Origin: Paramecium pentaurelia
Lineage: Eukaryota > Ciliophora > Oligohymenophorea > Peniculida > Parameciidae
DNA: 64,000 bases
Reading direction: 5' to 3'
Assembly (NCBI GenBank): GCA_905183005.1
Contig: CAJJDO010000086.1
Span: forward strand, 124,001-188,000
In this document: positions 24,106-38,138 of the stretch, one piece after another
Position numbering within the stretch: the stretch's first letter is position 1
How the letters are laid out: each line of letters begins with the position of its first letter
Notes under the pieces: generated by a model
The model's database searches: none
What the model was told of the DNA's origin: nothing
The model's input: the letters and a program-made list of their open reading frames with translations, nothing else
Program-made: the position numbers and the translations under genes

Positions 24106-27100
24106 TCAAGCCTTATATTTATCAAAATTTGTTTAAGAAATCATTTCTGTCCAATTTTTATTAAGGTTAGATGGTTCTATCTTTTCCCTCCATTCTGCAT
24201 AAGAAAATTCTCTTTAACAAAAATTTAAAATTTAATCTAATGATATTGATTTATTAGGTAATGAGCAAGCTAAAAAATAAATAGTATCTTTAATTGTTTT
24301 TTATAATTTACTAAACTCTTCAATTTCTTTCTAAGGGTATTCAGCTAAACCATCAGTGTAAAAAAGAATTATTGAACTAAAATTAAATGAGAAATATTAC
24401 TTATTGAATTCTGGATTTTCTTTTAAAAGTAAAAGTGTCTATTTAAATGCAGGCCCATAATTTGTTCCTCCACTCATATAAGTAATTAATTTTAACTATT
24501 CCTCAATTTTTAATTCTTGACATTTTATAACAACTCTTGCATCTTTGTTAAATATCACAACACTTATTCTAGCATTTTCTTTCTTACTTATTTATTAAAA
24601 TTATGTTTCGACACTCTTAATAACAGAATTCCATTGATCCTTCATAGATCCAGAATCATCTAGGATGAAAATATAGTGTGTTGAACTATGCTGCTAATAC
24701 ATAGTCAGATCATATTTTTTTAAATAAAGAACACGCTATTTTAACTCTTTTGATAATTCATCACAAATCTTTTAGCCAATTCCTCCGTTCCATATTTCTA
24801 TCATCTTTTATTTATTTTATTATAATTGCTCTGTTAATAAAATATCCTTAAAACTCCAATTCTTATAGTATGCTTTAATTTCTTTCCAGGTTTTAATCTT
24901 AGAAGTCTCCTTTATTAAAATCTCTGTCTCGTCAACTATTTCCTCGCAAGTAAAGAGAGATGGGGAGTTTCGAATCAATATCTTATTCATTCCTTATGAA
25001 TATATATATAATATGTACCTCTTAATTAATGACCATTTTTGCACTTATGTTTATGATTTTTATCTAAAAATTCCTCACTATCACATTTTCTATTACAAGT
25101 AGGACATGATTAGTCACAACCATTCATAATATTTTTCATCTCTTGAAATTTTCCTTTTAATTGAAATTCATCAATAGATGTTTTTAATGTTTAACTTTAT
25201 TCATAAAAGATAGAAATTTAGGATATAAATTCTTTCAAAAATTCTGATAAGAATAATATATTAATACCCACCTAATTTTTTTTAATTTCTTCCATTGGAA
25301 GGATAACTTCTTTAATATTCTAATCAGGTAAAAATATCTATTTGTATTTTAATTGTTCCATATTCCCAATATTATATCCTAAAATATAATATAAAATTAA
25401 ATATAATGATAGCCTTTGATTTTCAAAACCAAAAAATTAATCTTAAGGTTTTAATTTCTGGAAATTAGTTATTCTATCAAGTAAAATTGATGTATTATTT
25501 TTTATTAAATTTAATTGATTTTACACATAAGGTTATAATTCTAATTATTTTTCAATTTCTTTTTGAAGATTTTATATGAACTATCCAATATATTTATTCA
25601 TAAATCCTATTTAGTTACTTAGGTATTCAATAATTGATTCTTCTAAACTTTAACCTTAAATTATATCCTCCTTCTTAATAATCAGTAATTATTAATCTAA
25701 ATCTTTTATCAGTTAATAAGAGGTCTTTTATTTTTTATTAATTTATTTTGTTACATTTCCATTATTTTCTTTGTAAAATTATGCGATACAAAGTCTATAA
25801 ATTAATTTTGCCTATTATTTTGCTTAATCTTTGCAATCCTACAATAGGTTTTGCTATAATGCATTTTCATATTTACATTTCATTATTGCTTTATTTTCCA
25901 AAAATTTATTTTATTCTTTTTCATACATTTTCAATTTATCATAACAAATAAATCTCCAAATAATAAAAAATGCAAAAAATTATAGCTTTCGAATTAACAA
26001 TTGACTAAATTCAATCCCAAAAAAAGCTAATTCTTTATTAATTGATTCTAGTTTATTTTCAACTTTTTATATTAATCCTTATAATAATTGTCGACTATAT
26101 TATGTAACATCTTCATCCATGGAAATTATTTACCAAATATCAGAACCTGATTACTACTGCTTTGGTTAAGATTATTTTGTATCATAAATTTAATCTTAAA
26201 TTATATTATAAATATTTGAGCATAATTTAATCCATCCTTAATTTTCATTCATTATTTCTATAAATATAGAGGGAAAATTTTATGAAAAATCATATATATC
26301 CATATGATTATTTTTTTAAGATATAATATAATTAAACAACTGTTGATTTAAGGCTTTTTTGTTACTTTATGAAAATTTTATTGAAACATGCTCTTTCAGA
26401 ATGAAATATTGATTTTTTAATTTCTCATCCATATTTGTTAAATTTTTTTAATATCCAATTAATGAGGGAAACTTTTATTAGATTTATTTGAAAATAAAAA
26501 TGTTCATTGGTTAGGATATAGCTTGAGATTCTTATAAAGAATTTACTAGATTATCAATAATAAGACTTTCATTGATTTAGTTAAATGGCTATATATCTTT
26601 TCTTTGTATATTTTGGGTATTTTGAAAAATATATTAATTTTGAAAATTCAAAGTATTACTATATGGATTTTGAGTACTTGTGATTCTTTGAATACCTAAT
26701 TAATTTTGATAACTGAATGAATTTGGAATATTTTGACAAATTTGTTAATATGAAATACTAGTTTATTGATAATATTGAATATTGGAGTAGTAGTTTTTTG
26801 GTTCAAAACATTCAATTTTATTTTGAACAAAAGAAAAATTGGTTTAAGATTATTTGGGTTATGGGTATTTTTGAATTTCTGGTTATTGAGTTGATTGTTT
26901 TTAAGTTCCATAAAGAATTTATTTGAAATTCAAAAATCTCCTATTAACTAAATTAAGAACATTCTCCTAAATTTTCTTTTCAAATTAAATAGGCAATTGA
27001 TTCAATATAGTAAATAATTCTTAAATTTCTAATTTTTACTTTTCATCATCTTTCTTTTGCTTTATTATTTCAATTAACACTGACTTTAAATTATTTTTAA

Positions 27101-30100
27101 CTTCATCAACAATTTAACTTTTTTTTATGACTTGATAAGTAGTTTACTTTTGCAAGTACTTCCATGGATCAATTAAAGGAGATTTAGGCATGTTATCAAG
27201 TCTTTTTTAAATATCTTCCTCAAAAATTTATTAATATTATTATTTACTCTATTTATTCAGAGTATTAAAAGAATTCTTTTTTTGAAAGTCTTTCAAAAAT
27301 AGATTGCAGATTTTCCCCATTTGACTTTCTTTTTCTTCATTTGGCTCCTATTTGTTTATTACTTTTATAAAATAATCAATCTAATCTTCCAAATTCTCTG
27401 TTTTGAACTAATACTATATCTTATATTTCTAAAAACAGACAAATAATGCTTTTTGAAATTCTATGTGCAGGTTTTCAATCTCTTTGTTCGATGATTCAAC
27501 TTATTCATTCCACAATTATTCAAATTTATTATTTCTTAAATTTGAGTTTCTTAATAATTCTTATAATTATTCTTAATCATTTTATAACTAACTGACAATC
27601 TATTCAAATTTTGCAGAGACAAGACTATATTGAAATTATCTCCTTAATTAGTGAATCTTTTATAAGATTATTAAAGATCCTTCTAAACCAATTGCATAGT
27701 ATACTTCAGCTATATTACCTTCTACTTTTTTTATAATTGCATCTGAAATAATTTAATATGAATATTCCTTTTATAAATCCTTTAATATTTCATCTTTTTA
27801 ATTATAACATGATTATAAAAAGTCATCTTAAATTTCCTTCTGTATTAAATTATAATTTTCTAAAGAATTATTTGATTCACTCTTTTCTTAGATCAATTGA
27901 ATAATATAATCAAAATCTGGAAATTTTTCATTTGCTTTGGTCATTTTCTCGGTTGCAATTTTGTTAATGGTTTCATAATCTTTTTACTCTTTTAAATCTG
28001 AAAACTCTACTAAATCAGGTAATTTTGAGACAATTTCCCAGCACGATTCAACTTTATTAATAAACGCATCCCAAGTTAAAATTTAATGATGATTATTTTT
28101 TGTTTATTTATACTTTTAGATATACTTTTCTATTATTTTTATTCCAAATTTCAAGGCATTTTTGGAATAATCTTATTGGTTAATTTCTTAATATTAGATA
28201 GAGTTATTCTATGATTAAGAATAATATTTTTGCCACTCTTTAGAAATTGTAGCCATTCCCAAAATTTAGATATTATCCTCATGTATATCTAAGTGCTCAA
28301 CATATTTAATTTAATTATTATCTTCATCAACTAAGCTCTTTTCAGCATCTAAATTTTTTCCTATATCTTCAATTTAGTTTAATAATTTAAATTTTTCATT
28401 TTCGTTTAATTAACTATTTTAATTGAAACACCAAGAAAATTATTTTAAGAATTTTAATTTAGAATATTTTGCAAGTGTGTAAAAACTGGCTTCAATTAAA
28501 TTATGAAAAGTAGAATGAATTTCACCTTTCACATTAAATATAAGAATATCACTTATTTAAATTATGAAAAGAGTAATTTTTTTATCAAATTCTGGATCTT
28601 ATTAATGAGGATTTTAAAGTCCTTCTGAATCTAGCAATAAAATATAATCAAATAAATTATCAAATTATTCTTTATTTGATATTTTTAATAATTATAGAAA
28701 TAATCCTTTTGTACATCGTCCCATACTAGTTAAAAAATGGCACCCAAATATTCTGTTTAACAATGTAGATTTTCCAGAACTTTATGGCCCCAATATACTT
28801 AAAAACAGTATTTTATTATCTCCTTTATCTAATAAATTTTCTCGTAATTGATGTAAAAAGTTTGAATCTATGCTAAGATCATCTCCATTTAAAAATTCAA
28901 AAGGTTCTCCTTTTTTTATTAATTAACATACAATAACTATAGGACTTTAAAGAAAGGAACTATTTCCTTTAATAACTTCCCTCCAGAATAATTCAATACT
29001 GATATTTTGGGTTGTATATTTATTTTCTAAATTTTTCAAATTTTTCTCTAGAATTTGTATTTCTTATTTTTATTCTTCTTTTATAGACTTAAGTTATTCT
29101 TTTACTTTCTCTATCTTTAAATTTAAATCTTTAAGATTCCTTGAGTTGAATTTTGCAATTTTTTCAACAAAACTTATGTAAGTAATGTAAAAATGGTTCT
29201 ATTCAAAAATTTAACTAAAATATTTTATTAATAGTGATTCATTAAAATTATGTTTAGTATTTTTTTCTTCAAAATTATCAATCTCTTTTGTAATTAATAT
29301 GAGATTTTCTTCAGTTTATTTAATATTTTGCTCAATCTCTTATTTTTCTTTCTTTTTTTGATCTAATCTTCCCTACTTATCACTATTTTGATCGAATTTC
29401 ATCTAAATTATGGCATTTAGTTTTTTTTCTAACTCTTATTCATATAAATTTTTAGTATAATTTAATTGTTATCTTTATTTTTTTAACGATTTTAATTTCC
29501 ATGCTAAATTTCTTAATGGAAATGCTTAAATTGAATAAAATCCATCTTCTTACTTTATGATTTTCTCTAATTCGAAAGTTAAATCTGTAAGAATTTTTTA
29601 AGATTGCTTTATTTCATCTTCATTAACATTAAAAGCTTTACAAATATTTAAAAAGGATTCTTATATTTCTTCTTCTTTGACTGTTTCATTTTTATTGTCT
29701 ATTTTTTTTATAATAAATTCTTTTATTTTTTTTCTTTCTTCTTTTTCTTCAGCCTTATTCTCTTATCTTTGTAAATTAGGTATCTGATAAACATCAATAC
29801 CTTTTTATTAAATCATATTAAACTTTTCTTAATTTAATTACTTTTGTTCTGAGTCTCGAATGATTAGAACAATTTTAGGATTAATTTTGAATTCCATTTT
29901 TTCATACAATCCCATTAACTTATCAACATTTTCTTCAAATTCATCATCTGATTGCATTTATATAATCCAAAATTAAAAAAAGGGAAGTAATGCTTAATAT
30001 ATTTCATCTTCTAACTATCCATGCACATCAGCTATTAAATAATTTCTACTTCCATTAAAGGAAAAATCAAATTAACAATCTATTGAACTATTGTTTATTG

Positions 30101-32150
30101 AAGATTTATCAGAAACTTCAAATTTTGAATCTTCATATTCAGTATAAAATATCATATTGATTAACTCAGATTTTCCAAATTAATTCACTATTTTGCTTAA
30201 AGAAAAATTGATTATTGGAAAATCATTTGATAAAAGATAAAACATATTTGAATTTAAGATATAAAAGTTTTTATTTGAAGTAAAATTCTTTTCTAATTAA
30301 GGGTTTTGATAAAGTAATGGAACAGGATAGCTTTTCGAATGTAGTTTTAATAGCATAACTTAAAGTTCTTTATCTGAATTATTGTAAAGTAATTAAAATA
30401 AAGATTTTAAGTTCAAAGATTCATTCTTTCTACCATCCTGTCTATTAATAAAGCTTAATAAATCTTCTGGTGATTCTCTCCTTTTAATAATATTAAAATA
30501 ATAAGGAAGCAATTTCTTGAAATTATTTTCATTGGTTTTATCTTTTAACCATTCTTAAACAATATCCTCTTTATTGTTTTTCGAAGTTAATGAAATATTA
30601 AATTCTTCCATTTTTATCCTCATTTATTTAGGATATTATTAAAAAATCTCATTTTAATTAACAAATCTTGACATTTTTATTTAGGATTTATTTTCTAAAC
30701 CATTTTATAAATGAAGAAGGTTAATCTTTTATATTTTAGAAAAATCAACAATTTACTTGTCTTCACAACCTTTATTTATAATTTATAAAAAGATCTATTT
30801 TAGTTTATCAGTTAGATCATTAGTAGCTAAAAATTTTAAGATATGTATTTGTTTATTAAACCCTTGGCATTGATTTTATTAAGTTATTAACTGATAAAAC
30901 ATAATTTTTTTTGAAATACTTACTACTTCATTTAAATTTGATTCTTATAATTCTAAATTTTGGAATTTAAATTAGTCAAATTTATTCTTAAATTCTTTCT
31001 CGTAAGCCTCCTATTATTTTTAGCCTTCTTTGAAATCTTAATCTTAAAGATTACTATAATAAACTATTTTTTGTAAAACATATCTGAAAATTATGCTTTT
31101 GTTTTGTGAACTAATATATTAAATAGAATTTTCACATACTTATTACTTAAATTAAGATATTTTTTGTAATTTCTATTCAATTTCTTATATTTTATCTTTT
31201 AGTTTGAATTAATCAATATATTAAATCCAAAAATAGAACACTAGCTTAAAATATAGAAAATCTAAATTTTGATTAAAATTTTCTGTTAAAGAAATGTATG
31301 AAATCAAATCATCTTTATTTATTTCTTTATTTTTTACGTAAAGTAAATTTTGCATAAACCCCAATAAATTATCAAAATGAGATCCAAGTTTGATAGTAAA
31401 TAATTCAAATAAAAAAAGGATTTATTAATCTTTACAATTTTAGAATAAAATATCTTTTCCTTATTGTACTGATATTTCTTTGAATTAAACCTTCTGAATA
31501 CAATTTTGAAACATTAATTGTGTTTTCTCATTTTAAATCATAGCCTCTTAAATATAATTTTCAAATTTATATATTTAATTTTCTAAAAGACAACCTACTA
31601 CTTAATGAATTTATCCTTTTATTTCATTATCACATTCAAGAAAGAACAATTTAATAAGCTGTATTAAAACGGAAAAAAAATTGTATTAAGTCTTATCTTT
31701 TATTATTTCTATAAGTTCAAAAATTAAATGAATGCCATTTTTTAATTATTTAAGAGGAATAAGATAATCTTTAATCTAACAAGGTATCAAATTCCATTTG
31801 CAATATTGCTCATTTTTTAATTCCTAAAGAATTAAATCAAATTATTTTTCATTTAAATTATCTTAATACCTCTATTTGTAACCGTCAATTTATTCTTATG
31901 TGTTATTTTCGTTTATATTTATTTGTCTAAAATAAGGCAGGTTTAGAAATGAGGCTTTTGGGAAATTTTTATGTAAGAATAAGATTTTTTCTTTCTTATT
32001 TTCATTATCTAATTTTTCTAGTAATACTTTCAAATCATCTTCTATGTGTTCATCATTTAAATGAATTCCATTTGAAATTTTATCAACAATAATATTGAAT
32101 TCGCAATTAATTAAATCTAATTCGGAAGATGTGTTTAATAATTAATTCAT
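24106..32150 (-). CDS. VLIG-type giant GTPase with zinc motif and von Willebrand A domain
   Basis: 2,672 aa after removing one 26-nt intron (24993-25018), an exact multiple of three. A long helical N-terminal half leads to the VLIG hallmark: KKGEPFEFLNGDD, then P-loop ILGPQSSGKSTLLNRIFG (near 28.77 kb) with GRCTKG, and G3 motif LLDSEGLQNP (near 28.63 kb). This matches the interferon-induced very large GTPase/URGCP family (GxPLELxDGD, QSxGKSTLLNxxFG, GRCTRG, DTEGL). A Q/N-rich linker follows, then CPTCNRKC...HKHKCKNGHQL, a probable zinc site. The C-terminal vWA domain has a complete MIDAS: LDDSGSM, GGTNYGP, YTDGLAE. GTP hydrolysis is likely because the G motifs are intact. A role is not known in ciliates; vertebrate relatives are interferon-induced. 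The start is the first ATG after an in-frame TGA, and exons further upstream cannot be excluded. Confidence 0.9.
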
Positions 32151-33299
32151 ATAATATAATAGATAAGAGAATAAATTTTCTCAATTTAGAGTGATTTTTT
32201 AATTCTAACAAATTCTTTGATAGAATTAACAAATTTTTATAATAAAAAAGTTTACAATTCAAACATATATGATGATTTAACATTTAAAGGCTTTTCGTAA
32301 GTTGAATCAATCTCATTTCAATCTTAAATTATAGTAAGTCTAAAAATTTACTAAATCTTTAGATCTCTTTTTTATTAGAAGTAAACTGGCTAAGTTTTTG
32401 ATTTATTTTCTTGTTTTCTAAATAAACAAATTAAACAATTGTATTCAAAATCATATTATTGATTTTATCAAAATTTAACTCTTTTATAATTTTGAAAAGG
32501 TATTAGGTAATTTATTTTATAGTATATCATCAAATTACTTATATAAATGGTAGAAATTTTAAAGCCAATATTAATTATTGATAGGTTTTACAAACAAAAT
32601 AACAGTAGATCTAAATTCTTATTCATACACCATCTATTCCTCAAAAAATTCATTTACCTTCTTGTAAATATCATAAATGAGTTATTCACAAAATTTTAAT
32701 AAAGCATTATCAACTATTCATTTATTTCATTAGAAATTTTATCGTTAGTACATGTCTACCTTGGTTTTTCTTACTCATTTATTTGATTATACTCTATAAT
32801 AAGGAAAAGTGAATAATATATAATTATATTATCACCATAAACCTCCTTTAATGTTAGTTTATGAGTTATATCTGTTTAAATTAATTTGTAACAAATAAGT
32901 AGGCAACCTGATAATTCCATCTCATGATAAATTTTAGTTACTTAATGTTATTTATCTTGACATACCTAATTTTTCAAATACCTTAAAATTTTAATAGTAT
33001 TTGAATAAGCAAAATATCTTATTTTTTGTCCCTCTTTTCCATAAATCTTTTTAATATTTATCTTAATGTAGTACTTAAATAGATTGTATTAATTATTTAT
33101 CAGGAAAATTTATTCAATCAATTAAATTGATTATAAATCTACATATTGTTCTGTTCTAATTTTAAAAAATTGTAATTTTATTCAAAATTAGGTTTTTCAA
33201 TAAAAATTAGTTAATACATAGGTTTCATTTTTTGATTTAATAACTAAGTTATTGACGTATAAAAAGAAACTTAATTAAGATAAAATTATAGTACAATTG
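32151..33299 (-). other. Open fragments upstream of the VLIG gene, frames not joinable
   Basis: On the minus strand, coding-looking stretches occur in changing frames: MSKKNQGRH (near 32.78 kb), CEQLIYDIYKKVNEFFEEQM (near 32.67 kb), KELNFDKINNMILNTIVQ (near 32.46 kb) and NKKEIQRFSKFLDLLQFK (near 32.36 kb). They may be 5' exons of the VLIG gene, a separate small gene, or an eroded N-terminus. I found no normal-length introns that join them. The rest, to about 33.3 kb, shows nothing. Confidence 0.4.
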
Positions 33300-34870
33300 T
33301 GTTAGGAAACGTATTTGAAATCGAAAAATTGATAAAGGGAATATTGGAAAAATACTTAATATAAGAATTAGAGAATGGAATTCATCAACTTTCAGCCTAA
33401 CTTAGAACTCGTTCATATCAGAATAGCCAGATAGTTGCTAAATATTTAATTTATATCCAAAAACTAATGCTAAGTCTTAAGTTTATGAAAATAGACATTA
33501 ATTATAATTGAATCATTATAGTTTGTTGATTATTTCCAAATTACTTATTCATAAACAATTTCAGACTATTTTAAAATAAATATTCTATACTTAACAAATA
33601 TGAAAATTAGATGTTTTTCATAAAATACAAAAATCTTAGGTTTTAAACTACTGCTAGTCTTAAGTCTTTATTAATAACATTATATAATTTAAAAATAGAC
33701 TTATATATTCATCAAAATTTTGAATCGAAAATAATCGTTTATCTAAAAAATTTGATGAGTGAGTATTTGGAGGAAAAATTATATTTGATGAAATCATATA
33801 TGAGGAGCATTGGGAAGCCTAAAAAAGAATCAAAATGTATGACTTGTATAAAACATAACCAATAGACTCACAGATTAATGTGATATGTAGTTAATTTATT
33901 TTTACTCAATCTTCTAAATTGAATTTAACAATAAAAATTAAATTTAATTAGAAGTTCAAAATTTGGACTAGATTATTATTTTGACTGCAGATCAACAAAT
34001 ATATCTTCTATTGTTTTTATTACAATAATAAATATTTTATACCATTAATGAACGATAAATAAACTATTATGTCAAAAACTATTCTCTAAAAATAAATTCT
34101 TATCCATTAAAACTATATTTCCTTAATTAACGATGGCGCTATTTGCATAAAATCTCAAATTCTATTAAAATACATTCCTATTATTTAAAAATAAATTGCC
34201 CTTATGAACTGAAAGAAGATTTGTATAATGTTTTAGCATCATCAAAAGTAGTCGTTGATGATTAGTAAATAATTTGTGTAATGATTGAAATGTTTAGAAA
34301 AGAGAAAATTTTAGATTGCTTAGGATTTCTCTTTCAAAATGAAATACCAAAGTATTACAAAGAATACATTTCATAGACATAAAATTTGTCACTTGTGAAT
34401 TATAAATCAATATTAAGTATTGAAAAAATCGCCTTAAGTATATTGCTAATATTATCAAAAATATTTCTGAAGATGACTTTAAAAAAAGTGACTATTCATC
34501 AGAAATCCTATTTTGATACTATTTAAAAGCTTCTTAAGAGAATATCAAAAAAAGATAGATTGTTGAATTGTTAAAATGTTTAGTTCCCCTTACATCTTAA
34601 CCAGTTCTTCTAATGTGGATCGAATTCAGTTTATTTATTAGTTTAAATGAAGGTTGATCTAAAGAACATATGTTTTGAAAAAATTAAGATTAAAAATACT
34701 TCTTTGTTCGGAGCAAATTTTTTCAGATGTAATCTAAGTGAATAAGAATTGAAAATGTAGAAAATAATGGAATGAAGTAGAATAAATTAATTAGATATAA
34801 CCAAAATTATTTCAAAGGGAGTGATTTTGTGAATATAAATTGAAAAGTAAATTTAGAGCATCTTGGTATA
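33300..34870 (+). pseudogene. Decayed gene of a ciliate repeat-protein family (pentapeptide-like tail)
   Basis: Successive + strand frames look strongly coding but are broken by frameshifts and TGAs. EIEKLIKGILEKYLIQELEN is near 33.32 kb and FDEIIYEEHWEAQKRIKMYD near 33.8 kb. A frame of about 300 codons runs to TGA at about 34.77 kb and contains QNLDQIIILTADQQIYLLLF, RWRYLHKIS and MIEMFRKEKILDCLG. It ends in NTSLFGANFFRCNLSEQEL, a pentapeptide-like segment, which continues in another frame as RIENVENNGMKQNKL. From memory of the family, this segment precedes WD40 repeats in large Paramecium NACHT-like proteins; here no WD40 repeats follow. No introns of normal size repair the breaks. Confidence 0.65.
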
Positions 34871-37800
34871 GTTATGAATTATTCTTTTTTGTATGAAATA
34901 TTTAAATTAATATTCTTGAGTAGAAACAACAAAAGATCTTAGAAGAATTAAAAAATAAATTTAATCAAATTAAAGTTGATCCTCATTAAATCACAATCAA
35001 ACTAAATAATAAAAAAGGTTAACAAAAATTTAATTGAATATTTCAATAAGATCTAAGTTTGAGCCAATGTTATAAAATAAGTATTACAACAAATGTAAGG
35101 GCTGAAAAATAGCTTCAAATTATTAATAAAAATAAAGATCATACTAGTATCACTAAATTTTTGGAAACCGTTTGTAAAACATAGTTTGCTAAATTTAATA
35201 TGATTATTTAATAGTCAATAAATCTTATGTTTATGGGTAATATATTCTAAACATAGCAAAGCCCAAGTTACAAGATTTCTAATAAAATTCAAAATTAATA
35301 TATTTTAGTCAGACCAGGATTATATTCATTTAAAGTTAAAATCTGAATGATGAAATCTAAATAAAAAAAAATAGCAATTTTATAATTAAACATTGCTATT
35401 GATGGAAAACTAATTTATGAGATTTTACAGTAAAGACTCAGAGCTTTGTTTAATCTATTATATCACTGTATTTTTCGGCTGATATTATAATTGATTATAT
35501 CATAAACAAAATTTTTAGATGATTCTCATCATTAGATGTGTGAATTGATCAAATTATTCTAATAAACTCTCAACAAAGTTTCAAAAAATTAAGAAATCAT
35601 AAAATAACTAGTGATAAGTAAGAACAAAGAAAGGTTTTTTTAATTTATAACCAATCAATTGCTTAAAATTAGTGGAAAAATAGCTGGTAAAATTTCATAT
35701 TTATTTTACTAAAGTTCGAATTCTGAGAATGGCAAAAAAATAAATTGATTATTCGAAAATAGTATTTCTATCTATAAATTGATTTTTTAGATTGAAAACC
35801 AATTCAATGCAAGGAAATGGCAATATAAATAAATATTATGCTTCTAAGGAATAAATTAGATTAGGAAGTTTTTGAGGCAATATCACCAGCCCAAGCAAAA
35901 ATCATGAATTTTATCAGAAAATACTGTCAAAAATGTGATTGTGATGCTTAAATTATTGATTGAAGGCATTAGTTTTCATGTCTCAACATAAAAAAAGAAT
36001 TTATTATTTTTTTGACAATTCTCTTGATGAAAAAAAATTGTGAGTTTAATGGTTACTTAATTTAGATTAGAAAATAAATTTTGAAAAGTATAAAATGAAA
36101 GATTTTTTCTTTACTTTTTACTTTGAAATTCCTCTTCAATTATAATGTTCGAAACTTAATAATAAATTAAATGAATGAAAGTGAATATCGATATATAATT
36201 GGTTTTTAATAAATGATTTTTGAAATATTTTTATTGTTGTTCAATATGATATCAGATTAAGATTTCGAGTTTATTATTATTGATAGAAAAGTTAAAGAAA
36301 CATATTATTATGCTGGTGAACAATACACATAATGTTAATATGAAAAATATCAAAAACTAACTCATGTTGAAAAATTTCTAACTGAATAAAAGGTCTAAAT
36401 TTTTATTACAGACATATAAATATCATATGAATTACCCAAAAGAATATATCGTAATTTTTTAAACCAATCGACCAGAAAAATTTATCTATACAAATCCAAA
36501 AGCAGAACCATCATATATTTTTATTTAATCACTAAAATCATTGTAACTCAAGAAAACTTAAAAATAATGAATTCTAGTATCATAATCCCAAAAACGAATT
36601 CTCAAAGTATTAATCTCTTAACCCTACATTAATGAATTATTATTGATTCATAATGATCGCACCTAGCATTGCCAAGATCTTAGAAATTATGCGGATAAAT
36701 ATCAAAGGGCTTTGTTTGATTTCTAATACTACATCAATTTAATGACCTCTTAAAATTTATCTTGTAACACTCTTATTACAATTAAATGTTAATGAATTTA
36801 ATATACATTAAATAATTATAAATTATAGAAAACGCTTTTATTATAAATCTAATTTGTATATATGAAAGAACATTTCTAGAAATAGGAACCCAAAAATTTC
36901 TGAATAGTTCAGTAAAATTCTTTAGTTAACATAAAGGTAAATTTTACATCTACAAAAGTCTTTGTTAATAACTCTTAATGCTTTCTTATAATGTTGTATC
37001 TTGATATTTTATCTAAAATAATATGATTTAATATTAAAAGCATTTTTTATTTGATAAATAAGAAATTAATAATTATAGAATTATCATTTTAAGTTAAAAA
37101 AATGTAAAACAAAAAAGCATAATTTAAATTACCCAAAAAAATATAATTCAATTCTATATGGACAAAATTTTAATTCTCAAGCTAAATTATAGATCTATCA
37201 AGTGAATCGAGCAAATAATTTCCAAGAAATGGCCATAAATTAATAGGAATGGGAGATAAATTGATTAAATTTTTATATAAAATGTTTAACTCAATTTTGA
37301 AATGATATAAAATCAAAAACACTTAGAATTTTGTAAAAATAATTTGGAAAAAGATTTTTTTTATTAAGTAAATGTGCTTGGAATATAAAAATTACTTATT
37401 GTGGGAATTGTATAATCTAATATCTAGGAAAAACAATTTAATTGAAATTATTGTTTAACAATTCATAATTTGCTTTCATTTCAGGTTCATTATGGTAATT
37501 CAAATATATCTGATTAATCAAAACAATAATCAATAGGATAAATTAAATAATATATTTGTCTACTTTTATAAATTCAAGACTAGCAAAGAATTATTGCAAA
37601 TAAGTTTTGGAAGTCTTGGATACAATATAACAAATTATCAAAAATTAAATTACATATATAAAAAGTGAAAAAAATTAAAATCTCCAAGACTGATAAGAAA
37701 TTGAATAACATTTTTATTCAATTTTAATGTTATTCAAATTTCAATAGTAATTTAACATTACTAAAACATTTTTATAAGTTTGATTGCTTAAGAAAATAAA
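34871..37800 (+). pseudogene. Scattered coding remnants without an intact gene
   Basis: Several short + strand stretches look coding but cannot be joined: EELKNKFNQIKVDPHQITIK (near 34.94 kb), NIAIDGKLIYEILQQRLRAL (near 35.39 kb), KERFFQFITNQLLKISGKIA (near 35.63 kb), EVFEAISPAQAKIMNFIRKY (near 35.87 kb), and a TGA-free frame of about 130 codons with DFEFIIIDRKVKETYYYAGE (36.26-36.63 kb), followed in another frame by QDLRNYADKYQRALFDFQYY (near 36.69 kb). They may come from one or several dead genes. The last 0.8 kb shows nothing. Confidence 0.4.
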
Positions 37801-37877
37801 TTAGAATCTAAATTTTGGAATAAACTATTGTTCTGTATCAATTATAATTTTTTAATTTTAGAACATAAGTGTAAGGC

Positions 37878-38138
37878 ATGATTCTACATGGACAAAAAGA
37901 AGAACTTGAAGATTTTTCTGAAATTATGAAATCACTAGATTTTATCTTGACTTTTGAAACTTGGGTAAAAAAAAAATAAAATTCTCCAAATCCTAAAAGG
38001 TATTATTTTAGGTTATTAAAATAATTGATAACTTTCTAAACAAAAATAAAGATAATAAACTTAAAAAGAAAAAGAATAAGAGAAATAACTAATCAAAATA
38101 AAAAGAATTTGTTATTGATTCTTAACTTACTTGAATGA
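37878..38138 (+). CDS. Weak ORF, 86 aa
   Basis: An ATG-to-TGA frame starting MILHGQKEELEDFSEIMKSL, then a basic K/I/N-rich tail. The first 30 residues look coding, while the tail could be chance. There is no recognised family and no close neighbour. It may be a gene fragment. Confidence 0.2.
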
